DNA of 64,000 nucleotides from Blastocystis hominis (lineage: Eukaryota; Sar; Bigyra; Opalinata; Blastocystidae): assembly GCF_000151665.1 (NCBI RefSeq), contig NW_013171849.1, positions 960,593 to 1,024,592 on the forward strand. The letters are read 5' to 3'. Shown piece after piece: positions 38,414-50,139 of this stretch. The notes beneath the pieces are model-generated. The model saw nothing but the letters and a program-made list of their open reading frames with translations, searched no databases and was not told where the DNA came from. A program made the translations under genes and the position numbers. How positions within the stretch are numbered: position 1 is the stretch's first letter; each line of letters opens with the position of its first letter.

Positions 38414-40749
38414 TTAGCTATTGAAACCTTGTGTAACGAACATATCCTTAATCGTGTTATACGTATTCTGCAGATATTGCTCGAATTGTTGATCTACATT
38501 GACAGCAAACCGTTTGATCTTGTTTTTCATGTAGTTCAAATAATCAGGAGTTAGGTCCTTACTATTAGCTACTCGTATGAAGAAATCCATCAGTTCGGCG
38601 TCTTCATTTCGATCACGATAAGCCCTGAAGAGACGTGAGAATCCAAGGTCATTAGCAAATTGAGCGAAAACAGGATTGTTGAAATTGCGAGCAATCAAAC
38701 TTGAGAAAGCAATGAAATCTTCGCGAGTATCATCGTTTTCCCAACTTTCCTTGGTGGAATTAGAATCGTTACTTTCATACGCGTCAATCAAGGCTGCAGC
38801 TCGATTCACTTGATCGATTGCTTGAGGTGTGAAACTAACATTTACACTTTCAGATTGACGATCGTTCAGTACAATCACAGATTGAATTTGTGGCTGATTC
38901 CGGAAATATTCATATGATTGCCAAATGGTATCCATTAAGTTCTGGATTCCTCTCATATTCTGCTGATACAATTGTTGATATAATTGTTCCCGGGACAGCT
39001 GAGTATTAGCAAATTGATTACTCATTGTAGTAAGCAGCTGACCAGTTTGAGCATGTCCATCAACAACTGCATTGCCAACATCTGTCAACAGGCTGTTAGT
39101 TTGAGTCTGATTGTCAGTGAGTTGATTAACAATTGCACCCGTAGAATCTGTGATTAACTTGGTTGTTTGAGTCTGCCCGTTTTCATATTGGTTGCCCAGA
39201 GCATTCGTATCATCCAATAGTTGTTCCTAGTTGCCTTTCCCTCTTCTTTAACAACTTTACCAAGAGTTACCAATTTTATATTCATAAGCGCTATTCTATT
39301 AGAAATACCTCTAAACAAAGGTGTGAATCGATTGAATGATTCAACCAATCGTTTGTTAATTGCTTCATACGATTTTACCAACTCAGCAGATACAAATTGC
39401 TAAATGAAGCTGTTTCGCTCTAGCCATTGTTGCAAGAAATCATTGTATTGCTTCGTCATGAACTCTGTCAATTCATCGATTCGCATTTCACTTTGTGTTG
39501 GAATCAATGCTTGGATATCAGCAATTGCAGGAGCATCAGGTTTGTCTTCAATACCTTGGAGACGAGCTTCGACTCCTTGCAGATATCTATTACTCTCCTC
39601 AATCACAGACTTCTGTTGATTTACCAAGTCACCAATTTTCTGGATCAACTTGTCGTCTCCTGTTGCAATACTTTTTACAACTTCAGCATATCGATTACTC
39701 AACAACGTGATTCCTTGGTTCGTATTTGTCAATTTAGCATTAACACTTGCCAACAACTTCATCATCTTAGGATAACCTGTCTTCTCATCTTCCAGGAAAT
39801 TGATTTGTTCTGTTGCATAAACTATTGCATTATAAATGTTACCAAGGTTCACCTGGATATCGAAACTCTGCATCACTTCAATCACTTCATCCAACTTGTT
39901 GATAATGGACGTCACATCCATCTGTTGTACGATTTCATTCGTTACATTCACAGGTTGATGTTCGGTTTTGACCATCCATCGACCACGTTCAACACGACCT
40001 TCAGCTACCAAGTCTTTGTATTTCGGGCCACCTCGTTTCGCAGAGTGTGTCACACCTTTAACATATACTGTACTATTGTCGTCATTCCACAGCAGGACTG
40101 CTCGATCTGAATCACCTTGTGCTGTCACATCGTCTCGCAGACCAGCAAAATCATTATGAATCGCTGCATTCTGTTGAGTAACTGTGTTGATACTATCTCC
40201 CATCTGTTGAGCTGCAACCGTTATGGTTTCAGCAGCATTCTTCATTTCGTTGATGCTGACTCCAACATCACCAGTTATATTCACGATTTGTGCATTTCCA
40301 ACCTGTGATCTCTGGTAGTGCATACGATAGGGTGATACTGGTTCATATCCAAATGGATTATCAAACACAGCTCGTTTCTCCATATCAGACAACTTGTGAT
40401 TTACAGACTGAACAATGATCTTGTTGAATTGTTTGTCAATTTTAGCATTGTAGACCACGTTGTCCTCGAATGAGTACAACAGCACGTTCTCATTATCAAT
40501 TCGCTACATTTGATATCCACGCATGTCCGAGACAGATACACGACGACGTTCAGCAGGTGAGAGATTCATGTACGAATCAAACAAGGTTCGCTTCTGTCGC
40601 CATTGTTCGCTCCTCATTCGTTGTTGATTGAATTCACTTTCAACGACTTTATCGAAATATCGATTCAACATCTTGTCCATCATGTTTCTCGATTTCACTT
40701 TGTGTGGTTTGAATCGAATGATTGGAATTGTAGCAACGTATTCATCCAT
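38414..40749 (-). pseudogene. Coiled-coil fibre-like gene, copy B, broken
   Basis: The homologue of 16785-19063 in at least four pieces. TAG replaces a Gln codon after GYQM (near 40501, shared with copy C), TAG replaces Gln in SFIQQF (near 39400), and a one-base loss before the DDTNALG segment shifts the frame near 39225. Coiled-coil composition is the same as copy A. Confidence 0.8.
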
Positions 40750-41443
40750 TCTTTACTTTGGTGTAACAAGATATCGTGAATGAGATGTACACATTCGAAT
40801 TCAAGGAGATCGGATTGTCATTTGCATCTGTCAGTACCCAGTCAATGTAGTCCAGGTTCGATTGTTCAATCACATCGATCGATAGGTTGTCCCAGGTGAT
40901 CATGTTGTTCAGTCCCATCGATACATGAATCAGGTTATCGATCAGTGGACTCTTCAGACCGAATGTTTGAGCATTGATACTACTGTAGACTCGGATCACA
41001 CTCATTCCGTTCGTGATGTCGTAGGGTTCACTCGCTACCATTCCTGCCTCAACGATACCTTCCAACTTGAGGATACTCGTGTAATCAGATGCGCCACTAA
41101 GGTCAACAGCGGTCGCCACGTCACTGTTCAGGTGTGCTCGGTTAACATCGTCTACCTGGATGGAATCGGCTATCGCACGGCATAACTCGGTAATCGAGTA
41201 GTAGCCAGGACCGACGTTGTAGACCATTTCAAACCCTGACAGCATATGAACCTTCACCACATTCATTGCACGAATGTTCCATAGAGACGTCGTATCGATC
41301 TTACACGTAATCGAAGTGATCTTGTACACAAGGTCACGAGGCATTATCACCGTGTTGAACGTTTCATGGTATCGTTCGTTGTTCTTCGGAATTACTGTAT
41401 TGTGGTTAATCACACTCACCGGTAGTGCACGATTATGACTCAT
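40742..41443 (-). CDS. Spike/vertex-like protein with GYYSI module, copy B
   Basis: 233 aa, intact, with VGPGYYSITELCRAI and IRVYSSINAQTFGL conserved. The 4-nt ATGA overlap with the upstream gene is preserved. Confidence 0.65.
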   Translation of the reverse strand: MSHNRALPVSVINHNTVIPKNNERYHETFNTVIMPRDLVYKITSITCKIDTTSLWNIRAMNVVKVHMLSGFEMVYNVGPGYYSITELCRAIADSIQVDDVNRAHLNSDVATAVDLSGASDYTSILKLEGIVEAGMVASEPYDITNGMSVIRVYSSINAQTFGLKSPLIDNLIHVSMGLNNMITWDNLSIDVIEQSNLDYIDWVLTDANDNPISLNSNVYISFTISCYTKVKNG

Positions 41444-41773
41444 TTATTGTGTAGAACATGAAAGTGAATGCACACTGTAATCGGCATTGGTAAGGCAATC
41501 GTTGCACCAGTCTTATCGGTTAACGAGAATGACCATTTGCGACTTTTGGGTACCACGACGTTCATGTGTGCATTCTCCGTGTACTCCTCGTTCAATACAA
41601 CCAACGGAGACTGTCGTCGTTCTTGCATGTTGTTCACTCGATCAAGGACAAGACAGGTGCCAGGCGATTCTCCCTTCATCGATAATCCGATCAATTACCA
41701 TGTCGCTTTTGATGAGATTGTTACTCGTGAATTCATGTTCGTACGTTCGAGCAATTTTGAACACTAGATTCAT
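41440..41773 (-). pseudogene. Small virion-cluster gene, copy B, frameshifted
   Basis: Starts MNLVFKIARTYEHEF. A one-base gain near 41690 relative to copy A shifts the frame before GESPGTCLVLDRV. Copy C has the identical change, so B and C share a mutated ancestor for this segment. Confidence 0.8.
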
Positions 41774-43679
41774 TTATTGACTACGGTAAAACCGATTAGC
41801 AGATACACGTTCCCAATGAACGATAGCGGGTCACCATTTTCATCCTTAAGTTCGTACACGATGCGATCAAGCAATTCAGAACATGGTACCAACATGCGGT
41901 TCTTGTAGAAGTAATTCTTGTACAAGCTGTCCATCGGGACATTCGCAAGCAATGGTATCGTCTTGCTTTTCACGATATTGCAATACAGCTGTATGTTCGA
42001 TAGACCGTTCGTGATATCGACAGGATACTCGGCAACCAATGGACCATAGTTGGCATAGTACACACCATCGTCGAAAGGGATACGCCATGTATGCGATTGC
42101 GATCCTGAAGCGGGAATGATCGTGCCAAGGTTGCCACTCAACGAGAACACATAGTCAGCGTGAATGTAATACCCATCTGACTCAGCTTTCCATCGTATGT
42201 TCAGTGCAGCCGAGTCAAAACACTGGTTCATGTGCCATATCATGTCAGCCTGTGTCAACCGTGATGGTATGGTCCACTTGTGCTTCACCGTGTCATCCGT
42301 GTACGTGATATCAATCTCGGGGGAAACACTGCTTCCCTCTTCGTCCAGTGTCTCATTCCGTACGGGAAGCGAATCGTCGTGTTAGCCGTGTACGACTCAG
42401 ATTGATCCCAGTCAACGAAGGTATTCAATGATGGAACAACAACTTCATCATTCCTCACATACGTAACACGTGTCGGTTGTATGAATTCGATCGACACAGC
42501 ACGATCGGAATACGTACTACCTTTGATCATATTCGTCGCATTCAGACCGTTGATGTTTGCCATCGCAAACTCGTAAGGTGACGTCAACTCGGGCATTCTG
42601 ATGTAGCAATTGCGATAAAATGTGAAATCGATTCTACGAGTCAATCCTGGTTTCAATGGCAAGTATGGGTTGTCATTGGATATGACTAGCATCGAAGGAT
42701 GATCATTACTTCGAGGACCTAGGCATACCAGACCACCATTCACCACTCGTTCAAATATCCGATAACCATCGATAGCATTGAAACCATTAGCCACCATCTG
42801 CGCGATCTTCAAAGCACTGTATGATCCTCGTGCGATTGTTACATCCACTGTCTTGTCGTAACCTTTTAGTCCAAGGACGAGATGTGTGGTATCAACCCAG
42901 ACACTATCGTTGTACACACAGTCCTTGGAGTACAATGGCCCGAATGATCCACCACGCTTATCCTCGTTAATCGTTATGGGCACATTCATGTTCTCAGCTG
43001 TCATGTCAAACTCGAGATCAGGCGCGTAAGCTTTCTCAGTCCACGTTACTCTATCGTCTGCTTTGCCACCAATCCATGCAATCGCTTCCTGGTGCGACGA
43101 TGTGATATCACGTGCCTGTTGGTACTTCGCATTCAACTTTGATAAGCACGAGTTCCTGAGTGTTTCCAATGACATCAGTGTTTCCGTGTCTTCCGTTAAG
43201 TAGAATGTGCCAGAATCGAACAACGAACCATCAGTATTCGTCATCGTGTATGTCACTTGTGGCTTCAGTATGAAGAAGGATGTATTCGTGCGCAATTGCC
43301 AGTCATACTCGACATAGCATGGATCGAGGTATGCATGACCACTAATACCTTGATCATTCGTCATATCAGGAGGGGAATCGCTTTCAGGGTTGAACGAAGT
43401 TTCCACTGGTCGTTCGATGCACAGATTTCGTACCGTTGATGCCAATTTGAACCATGGAGTCCAACCAAAACCATCGATCGTCGTGTCAACACTGGATCGA
43501 TCGAAATACCATCCGTCTGCTTGGACATTGAAGCGAACATGATCATCCTCGATCGTCATGGATGTGAGTGGTAGCACTTTCACCATTTCAGCACCGACAG
43601 CCTCGATGAACTCGCTGAACATGTAGTAACCGACAGGCAATGTCAACATGTGCGATTCCCTGTCATCAGTAACAACCAC
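41770..43679 (-). pseudogene. Large spike-like gene, copy B, with a divergent central cassette
   Basis: The flanks match copies A and C almost exactly, but about 42605-43340 encodes a different sequence of the same length class (ATYTM becomes VTYTM, SHQNAIAW becomes SHQEAIAW), clearly homologous at a much lower level. A hairpin-like GGGGGAAACACTGCTTCCCTC lesion with base losses near 42320-42350 shifts the frame, separating the last ~172 residues. Confidence 0.75.
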
Positions 43680-44809
43680 GTGATTACACGAGGAAGACAG
43701 GTAGTAGCGCTTCGGGTATCCACTCCTTTCACCAAGATGTCCGATTCGAAACCAAGGATCGACCTGATCTCTGGTGCATTCGTGAAATCGATCATGTAGA
43801 AGTGATCTACCGTGATGTGGAACGCATTCTCACCGCTATACACCAATTCGAACAGGGCATCACTTGCATTCAGCTTTGCAATGATCGTTTCGATGTCGTA
43901 TGCACCGCGTGATATCGCGATCTCTTGAATCGTAGCGACAGCATTGATTAGCACCACTTGATCAGTCGGCACGTTGTGCAACACGAAGTCCGTATACAAC
44001 GACACAGACGAGATGTAGCACTGATCGAACGAGAGAGGATTGTTCAGCTTCACTTCCTTCTTCGTAGTATTACCGAACACTTCCATCATACTCAACTGGT
44101 TTGCAGAGGCAATCGATGAAGGCACTTCATCATACACGTCATCAATCGTCAACTGGAGTTCGAATTCGCCGTTCAGTCGCATGATATTACCATCCATATC
44201 GCGGAACACGAACATCAATTGATCAAACCGAGTGATCATTGGAATGCACACGTCTTCCACAGTTCGCACGTAGTCAGCCGTTGGATCGTCAATGATCATC
44301 GTGGTGAGCAGGTTGTTGTTCTGGTTGGCAATCTTCAGATCTGATGATCGCACGATCGTCGAGTAGACCTGGATCACTTGGCGATTTCGCGTGATATCAA
44401 TCACGTTCGATCCACTGAACGAAGCAGGTAGAATGACCGTTCGTCCATCGAAGCCGAGGATCTCACGAATGTCAGGTGCATCTGTGAAATCAATGGTGTG
44501 TGGAGACTGAATCCAGATACAACCGAACGACGAGGCGTTAGTAGATATGGAGAATGTAGTATCGGTCATGGTATTGAGCAAGGCAATGATCTCACTGATC
44601 GTGTAATAACCAGCAGGGATTGTCACAGTCTCATCATTGCTGTTAGTAATCACATTCGTCGTGTCCACATTGTTGAACATGGCCTGGGCATCCTTGGGTC
44701 GAAAAAGGAGAGTCATGGAAGTGACGTAAGGATTCTTGTACTTGTGCGGGTTGATCCAGGTAAATGAGCCGTTTGTAGGTGAGCCTTGAATAAGCATGGA
44801 GTAGTGCAT
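43643..44809 (-). CDS. Spike/minor capsid-like protein with two GYYTI-LGF modules, copy B
   Basis: Intact from MHYSMLIQGSP, with both modules (IPAGYYTISEII ... REILGF and ISRGAYDIETII ... RSILGF). The tail overlaps the next gene by 37 nt in -1 register, as in copy A. A TATA-like CTTTATATTATGG lies just upstream. Confidence 0.7.
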   Translation of the reverse strand: MHYSMLIQGSPTNGSFTWINPHKYKNPYVTSMTLLFRPKDAQAMFNNVDTTNVITNSNDETVTIPAGYYTISEIIALLNTMTDTTFSISTNASSFGCIWIQSPHTIDFTDAPDIREILGFDGRTVILPASFSGSNVIDITRNRQVIQVYSTIVRSSDLKIANQNNNLLTTMIIDDPTADYVRTVEDVCIPMITRFDQLMFVFRDMDGNIMRLNGEFELQLTIDDVYDEVPSSIASANQLSMMEVFGNTTKKEVKLNNPLSFDQCYISSVSLYTDFVLHNVPTDQVVLINAVATIQEIAISRGAYDIETIIAKLNASDALFELVYSGENAFHITVDHFYMIDFTNAPEIRSILGFESDILVKGVDTRSATTCLPRVITWLLLMTGNRTC

Positions 44810-44859
44810 GGTCTTTCTCTCTTTACCATAATATAAAGGGCAGACAATTACCACATTGG

Positions 44860-45215
44860 CAAACATCGATTTCGCGCGTTAGGCACTATGAGCAACGAGA
44901 CAGCTAGGCATATAATGGTCTAAAAACGAGGCCGGGTTACAAATGGCAGAAATTAGCCGAAAATGGCAACCGTCGGTTTCCGCGCGTTTCTTGTTATGAC
45001 TAACGAGGTAGAAATGGTAGAAATAGAAGACCAGATAGAAAAAAGGACTTCAGATAGAAAAAGGATGCCAGGTAGAAAAAGGCGACTTTGGAGACCGCGC
45101 GATTTGTAGTTGAGGGGGTCTGAGGGGTGACTTTGGACAAAAAAAGAAATAGAAAAATGCGGAAAATTGGTGCAAATTGCGAATTTCGCGATATTTGCGC
45201 CATTCCCCTACTACT
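44860..45215 (-). repeat. Right terminal repeat of copy B
   Basis: Reading inward from 45215: AGTAGTAGGGGAATGGCGC, then CGCGAAATTCGC, T-rich tracts and the CAAAGTCACCCCTCAGAC segment common to the B/C subtype. The inner part degenerates into TTTTTCTATCTG-type repeats. Confidence 0.8.
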
Positions 45216-45326
45216 ATGGATTGAAGAGCCTTTCTATTCTTATCAGTATTATTGAGTGTGAATGATGAATTGATTCTTTACGATATTCAACATTCATTTG
45301 CATTTTGAATCAGCTATCTTTCATCC

Positions 45327-45360
45327 ATTGATTGATTGATTGAGTGATTGATTGAGTGAG
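45327..45360. repeat. (GATT/GAGT)n simple repeat
   Basis: ATTGATTGATTGATTGAGTG and onward; imperfect tetranucleotide array. Confidence 0.9.
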
Positions 45361-45523
45361 TAAGTGGTTTGTGTGATATTGAAGAATACGACATTCCATC
45401 CAAATATCGAATTGTGAAACCACGATTGATATTACTACTAACTACAACTATCAAGTATCAAACACATCCGATTTGATTCCATTATTATCAAATTGATAAA
45501 TCCATGTTTTGTGACTCATTGAT

Positions 45524-45546
45524 AAACAAACAAACAAACAAACAAA
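45524..45546. repeat. (CAAA)n simple repeat
   Basis: Five to six CAAA units. It includes AACAAACA, the reverse complement of the host 3'-end motif, but no retroelement sequence adjoins it. Confidence 0.9.
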
Positions 45547-45604
45547 TGATAGTTGGATTGATGGAATAGTGAATCCAATATGATTTCCAATGCTATTCAA
45601 TCGG

Positions 45605-45700
45605 ATTCTATTCTATTCTATTCTATTCTATTCTATTCTAGTTTTATTGCCTTGTTTTATCCATTTCACCTCTATTTGATTCTATTCTATTCTATTCTAT
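45605..45700. repeat. Two (TTCTA)n pentanucleotide arrays
   Basis: TTCTATTCTATTCTA arrays at about 45605-45640 and 45679-45700, separated by 38 bp. Confidence 0.92.
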
Positions 45701-45766
45701 GTATACAGTGATCGATTCCTATTCAATAAGTCTAAATCAATATCCTAATTCAATATCAATCATTCT

Positions 45767-45794
45767 ATTGTATTGTATTGTATTGTATTATATT
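45767..45794. repeat. (TTGTA)n array
   Basis: TTGTATTGTATTGTATTGTA, probably a variant of the neighbouring TTCTA arrays. Confidence 0.9.
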
Positions 45795-45979
45795 ATCTAC
45801 CGATTTAACAATGGATTCACAAATGTGAATAATCATCCAATATCAATCGATTCCAACCATTCCATTGTGTCACTATCAAATCCAATCTTATTATTCATGA
45901 TTATGATTATTCGAAGCAATCAGTTTCCTATCAATATTGAACAAATCCTGGTTCAAACCTATTCAAACCATCATTTGTA

Positions 45980-46013
<34 letters not shown>
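45980..46013. repeat. (ATT)n trinucleotide array
   Basis: About eleven ATT units. Confidence 0.95.
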
Positions 46014-46234
46014 GGTAGATTGGATTCATCATTTGTGAATGTTCAATATGTGATCATTGGGTCATTGGTAATAATAATGATAATAATCGAAAACAATGAT
46101 TGATTGATTGATCGAAACAACAATCATAATTCAGTATCATTGTTAAAATGGTAAAGAAGAACATCATAATAATCAGGCAGGATTGATATTTTGATAATTA
46201 TAGAATCATGAATTGTGATCAAGAATCGGTTTGG

Positions 46235-46242
46235 AACAAACA
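46235..46242 (-). terminator. TGTTTGTT 3'-end motif of the MORN-LRR gene
   Basis: AACAAACA on the plus strand, which is TGTTTGTT in the transcribed direction, about 95 nt past the predicted stop. It supports the extended gene model ending at 46338. Confidence 0.6.
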
Positions 46243-46337
46243 TACAAACAATCAATCAATCAATGGAAATGTTCCTAAACAATGACGAATCAAAGAACAA
46301 ATCAAATTAAATCAAAATTATAGATTTAATGCTTGAT

Positions 46338-48278
46338 TTAGACACGATTAGCGAGAATGGAAGAAACATCTATGAATCAAATCAAATCAATCAAACTATA
46401 CTCGAAATTGATTTCGATCGAACATATCGGAATGAACGAGGTAATTTGACATTTTGAAGATTTGGAATATCTAAATACTATCAATATTCAATATTCAGAA
46501 ATACTTGCCAATGTCACTACACGAGGATATTCGAAACTAGAAAGTACAGAAGTTATTGATGTTAGATTTGGAAGATCTACAAAACAAATCATAACCAATC
46601 AATTCATTATTACTTCGAAGTGTCAATGAACTTGAATTATTCCAATCTCTTCCCTCGAGTGAACCATAACCGAGTGTAATGGATTGTAATGATGGAAGAT
46701 CTACATCAATCATTTATTCGAATTCAATCAATACTTTCAATTATTGTTGAGAAGGAATAACGGAATGCTTCATCACCTAATGTAATGGATTGTAGATTTG
46801 GAAGATCTATGCATCATTCAAATATTCAATATCATATCAATACCTCGAATTATAAACGAACTACCCCAGAAATTGTATGATTCATTTTTAATTGTACCAA
46901 TTTGAATGAATTGTAATTGTGGTAGATTCTTCAATTCAAATTCGCCTCCAAAATCACTGAAACTGAATTCACCAATTTGAATGGATTCCAATGATTCACA
47001 ATTCAATATGTGGAATGATCTCGATTTGTCATTTCCCCAATAATTCTTTCTCTGAGTAAATGAATTGCTTCCGATTTTGATCGTTTTCAATCGATTCAAT
47101 CCATCAATTTGGAATGTTCTCACTCTGGAATAGCATTCATCTTCAAACATGGCATGCTCCCTCTCATATTCATATGTGTATCTTTTACTAGATACTTTAG
47201 GATTAAAGTCTTTTGTTATGATTCCTTCACTTATTTTTTTCCTGGTGTAATATAGTAATATTAATCCACAAATGATTGCTGCTAACATTATTAACCACTG
47301 CAAGAATGATGGTAATGGTAAAATGAATACCAATACAACAATACATAGCCCGATTATTACTGGAATCACTGCAAATAACAGTATATACTTTGATTTTGGT
47401 ATTCCTTTCACCCATTCTCCATCATATTCTATTTCATTGTTGTCATTATATGACGCTCCAAATCCATGTCGTTTTCCATTCAGAAATTCACCTTCATAAA
47501 TCACATTTTGGCCTTCTTCATCATATTCCTTCCCATATTGTCGAGAAAATCCTTTCTCAATAGAACCATAATAGTATCCTTCAAAGCACTTTACACCATC
47601 TTTGTATTCTATCATTTTATCATTTTCAAATCGATATAAAATCGATATTTCTTCATTGTTTTCCCAAATACTTACTTGATCCAGTAATCCTGATTCAAAA
47701 TAGTAGCACAATCCTTCATTCATTCCATTTTCATTCTTTTGACAAATCGAAATCACATTTCCATTCCCATCCAATTCTTTCCAATAACCTTCCATTTCAT
47801 CCATTCGTTCACAATAATTGCCTCGACATCCTTTTTCATAATTACCTTCAAATATCACATTCCCATTCTTATCATACTCTATTCCAAGTCCTTGACGATA
47901 TCCATCTTCAAGATTCCCTTCAAAATATAATTCGCCTGAATCATAATACAATTTACATTGTCCCTTTATCTCATTACTTCGGTATTCGAATTCTGCTATT
48001 ATCTTATTGTTCGTTGTTTTGATAATAGCTTCCCCATTTAATTTCCCATCTTTCATCTTCGCTTGAATAGTGTAACCTTGATGTGGAGAACAAATATTCA
48101 GAATCACATTCTCACTATCAATCTTATCTATAGTACTAATGGGGAATTGATTGGTGATACACCAGTTCCAAATATCAACCTCAAACCCAGATTCCTTTCC
48201 CAGGTCATGAGACACTTCCAATGGTTTTATTTCGATAATACAACTTGATTGAATTCCAGAATCTGTAGATATTTCCAT
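46338..48278 (-). CDS. MORN-like / two-TM / leucine-rich-repeat protein, 588 aa, 5 tiny introns
   Basis: Host gene. Exons (minus strand): 48278-46844, 46806-46735, 46700-46614, 46576-46505, 46470-46402, 46369-46338. Residues about 70-300 hold MORN-type units (YYDSGELYFEGNLEDG, EYDKNGNVIFEGNYEKG, VIYEGEFLNGKRHGFG). Two adjacent transmembrane helices follow near 300-350 (LLFAVIPVIIGLCIVVLVFI and LQWLIMLAAIICGLILLYY), then BspA-like leucine-rich repeats with LESIQIGEFSFSDF and LPNLQSITLG units. Each 34, 37 or 32-nt GT-AG intron is phase 1 and sits directly before an (N/D)-LPNLQSI unit; removing them keeps the repeat register. Probably a membrane or surface protein; function unknown. A model ending at 46818 would miss five exons. 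Confidence 0.8.
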
Positions 48279-48633
48279 AAATAGTGATAATGTGGAATAA
48301 GATATATAATTGAAACGAATCTCCTGTATTAGATTCTAGTATAACTTTCCTTCATTTTTATTATTTTGTCCTTATTTTCCTAATACTAATGTAATATTAT
48401 GATTTGAACAATAATAGGATTAGTAGAAGTAAGGAGTGGACAGATTTTGTCATTTTGTATATACTACCATAATTGTCTTATTCACACAGTGGATTGAGTT
48501 ATATGATGAATTGTCATTATGCTTATTAAATGGATTTACAAGCTGGAGCTATGTTCTCGACTTGTAACACAATGGATGTACAATCACGCATTTTGGTATG
48601 CTTCTTATCGATATTCATTGTTAAATATTCATG
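48279..48633. other. Upstream region of the MORN-LRR gene
   Basis: AT-rich, probably containing the promoter of the divergent host gene. No specific element seen. TTCATG precedes the copy C terminus. Confidence 0.5.
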
Positions 48634-48960
48634 AGTAGTATAGGAATGACGAATATATCGCGAAATCGCATTTTCGACCCTTTTCCCGCGGTGAACTACT
48701 TTCGACCATTTTCTGCCATTTTCTGCTGTTTTCATGCCTTTTCACCTCAAATCCATGACGATAAATGCCCTAAAGTCGGGGTCTGAGAGATGACTTTGAC
48801 ATCTTGACTATTTTGGCTTTCATAAGAAACAAGGGTCGAAAAAATAAAATTAGCCTGTTTGGCTGCCTCTATAGCCATGACGTATAAAGAGCGAAAACCT
48901 TTTCGACCATTTTCTGCCAATTTGGTAATTGTCTGCCCTTTATATTATGGTAAAGAGAGA
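48634..48960 (+). repeat. Terminal repeat of copy C
   Basis: AGTAGTATAGGAATGACG, then AAATCCATGACGATAAATG and GTCTGAGAGATGACTTTG, matching copy B's left end. It passes into the GGTAATTGTCTGCCCTTTAT promoter segment common to all copies. Confidence 0.8.
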
Positions 48961-48966
48961 AAGACC

Positions 48967-50139
48967 ATGCACTACTCCATGCTTATTCAAGGCTCACCTA
49001 CAAACGGCTCATTTACCTGGATCAACCCGCACAAGTACAAGAATCCTTACATCACTTCCATGACTCTCCTTTTTCGACCCAAGGATGCCCAGGCCATGTT
49101 CAACAATGTGGACACGACGAATGTGATTACTAACAGCAATGATGAGACTGTGACAATCCCTGCTGGTTATTACACGATCAGTGAGATCATTGCCTTGCTC
49201 AATACCATGACCGATACTACATTCTCCATATCTACTAACGCCTCGTCGTTCGGTTGTATCTGGATTCAGTCTCCACACACCATTGATTTCACAGATGCAC
49301 CTGACATTCGTGAGATCCTCGGCTTCGATGGACGAACGGTCATTCTACCTGCTTCGTTCAGTGGATCGAACGTGATTGATATCACGCGAAATCGCCAAGT
49401 GATCCAGGTCTACTCGACGATCGTGCGATCATCAGATCTGAAGATTGCCAACCAGAACAACAACCTGCTCACCACGATGATCATTGACGATCCAACGGCT
49501 GACTACGTGCGAACTGTGGAAGACGTAAGATGGCATATCGCAATGATCACTCGGTTTGATCAATTGATGTTCGTGTTCCGCGATATGGATGGTAATATCA
49601 TGCGACTGAACGGCGAATTCGAACTCCAGTTGACGATTGATGACGTGTATGATGAAGTGCCTTCATCGATTGCCTCTGCAAACCAGTTGAGTATGATGGA
49701 AGTGTTCGGTAATACTACGAAGAAGGAAGTGAAGCTGAACAATCCTCTCTCGTTCGATCAGTGCTACATCTCGTCTGTGTCGTTGTATACGGACTTCGTG
49801 TTGCACAACGTGCCGACTGATCAAGTGGTGCTAATCAATGCTGTCGCTACGATTCAAGAGATCGCGATATCACGCGGTGCATACGACATCGAAACGATCA
49901 TTGCAAAGCTGAATGCAAGTGATGCCCTGTTCGAATTGGTGTATAGCGGTGAGAATGCGTTCCACATCACGGTAGATCACTTCTACATGATCGATTTCAC
50001 GAATGCACCAGAGATCAGGTCGATCCTTGGTTTCGAATCGGACATCTTGGTGAAAGGAGTGGATACCCGAAGCGCTACTACCTGTCTTCCTCGTGTAATC
50101 ACGTGGTTGTTACTGATGACAGGGAATCGCACATGTTGA
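48967..50139 (+). CDS. Spike/minor capsid-like protein with two GYYTI-LGF modules, copy C
   Basis: Starts MHYSMLIQGSP; the frame is open upstream into the terminal repeat, but that part is not conserved in the other copies. Same modules as A and B, with a local change (DVRWHIAMITRF for DVCIPMITRF) from a small indel pair. The 37-nt -1 overlap with the next gene is present. Confidence 0.7.
   Translation: MHYSMLIQGSPTNGSFTWINPHKYKNPYITSMTLLFRPKDAQAMFNNVDTTNVITNSNDETVTIPAGYYTISEIIALLNTMTDTTFSISTNASSFGCIWIQSPHTIDFTDAPDIREILGFDGRTVILPASFSGSNVIDITRNRQVIQVYSTIVRSSDLKIANQNNNLLTTMIIDDPTADYVRTVEDVRWHIAMITRFDQLMFVFRDMDGNIMRLNGEFELQLTIDDVYDEVPSSIASANQLSMMEVFGNTTKKEVKLNNPLSFDQCYISSVSLYTDFVLHNVPTDQVVLINAVATIQEIAISRGAYDIETIIAKLNASDALFELVYSGENAFHITVDHFYMIDFTNAPEIRSILGFESDILVKGVDTRSATTCLPRVITWLLLMTGNRTC

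Larger units (their letters stand above)
30089..45215. mobile_element. Polinton copy B, internally deleted, 15,127 bp
   Basis: Begins AGTAGTAGGG and ends CCTACTACT. Same orientation as copy A, but the segment from the polymerase N-terminal half through most of the fibre gene (equivalent to about 5113-11139 in A) is missing, including the integrase, so B could not move by itself. The six bases on the left (GAAGTA) and right (ATGGAT) do not match, unlike copy A, implying rearrangement after insertion or recombination between elements. Terminal repeats belong to a different subtype, with GTCTGAGGGGCGACTTTG-type sequence shared with copy C. Confidence 0.92.
45216..46337. other. Host intergenic DNA with many simple repeats
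   Basis: AT-rich sequence between copy B and the 3' end of the LRR gene. It contains GATT, CAAA, TTCTA, TTGTA and ATT arrays but no convincing gene. The 134-codon frame at 45699-46103 is largely a translation of these repeats. Confidence 0.6.

Noticed and set aside
45699-46103. 134-codon frame in the host island
   Set aside because: Mostly translated pentanucleotide and ATT repeats.
48859-48966. Extended N-terminus of the copy C spike gene
   Set aside because: It reads terminal-repeat sequence, is not conserved in A or B, and a conserved MHYSML start follows the TATA-like box.
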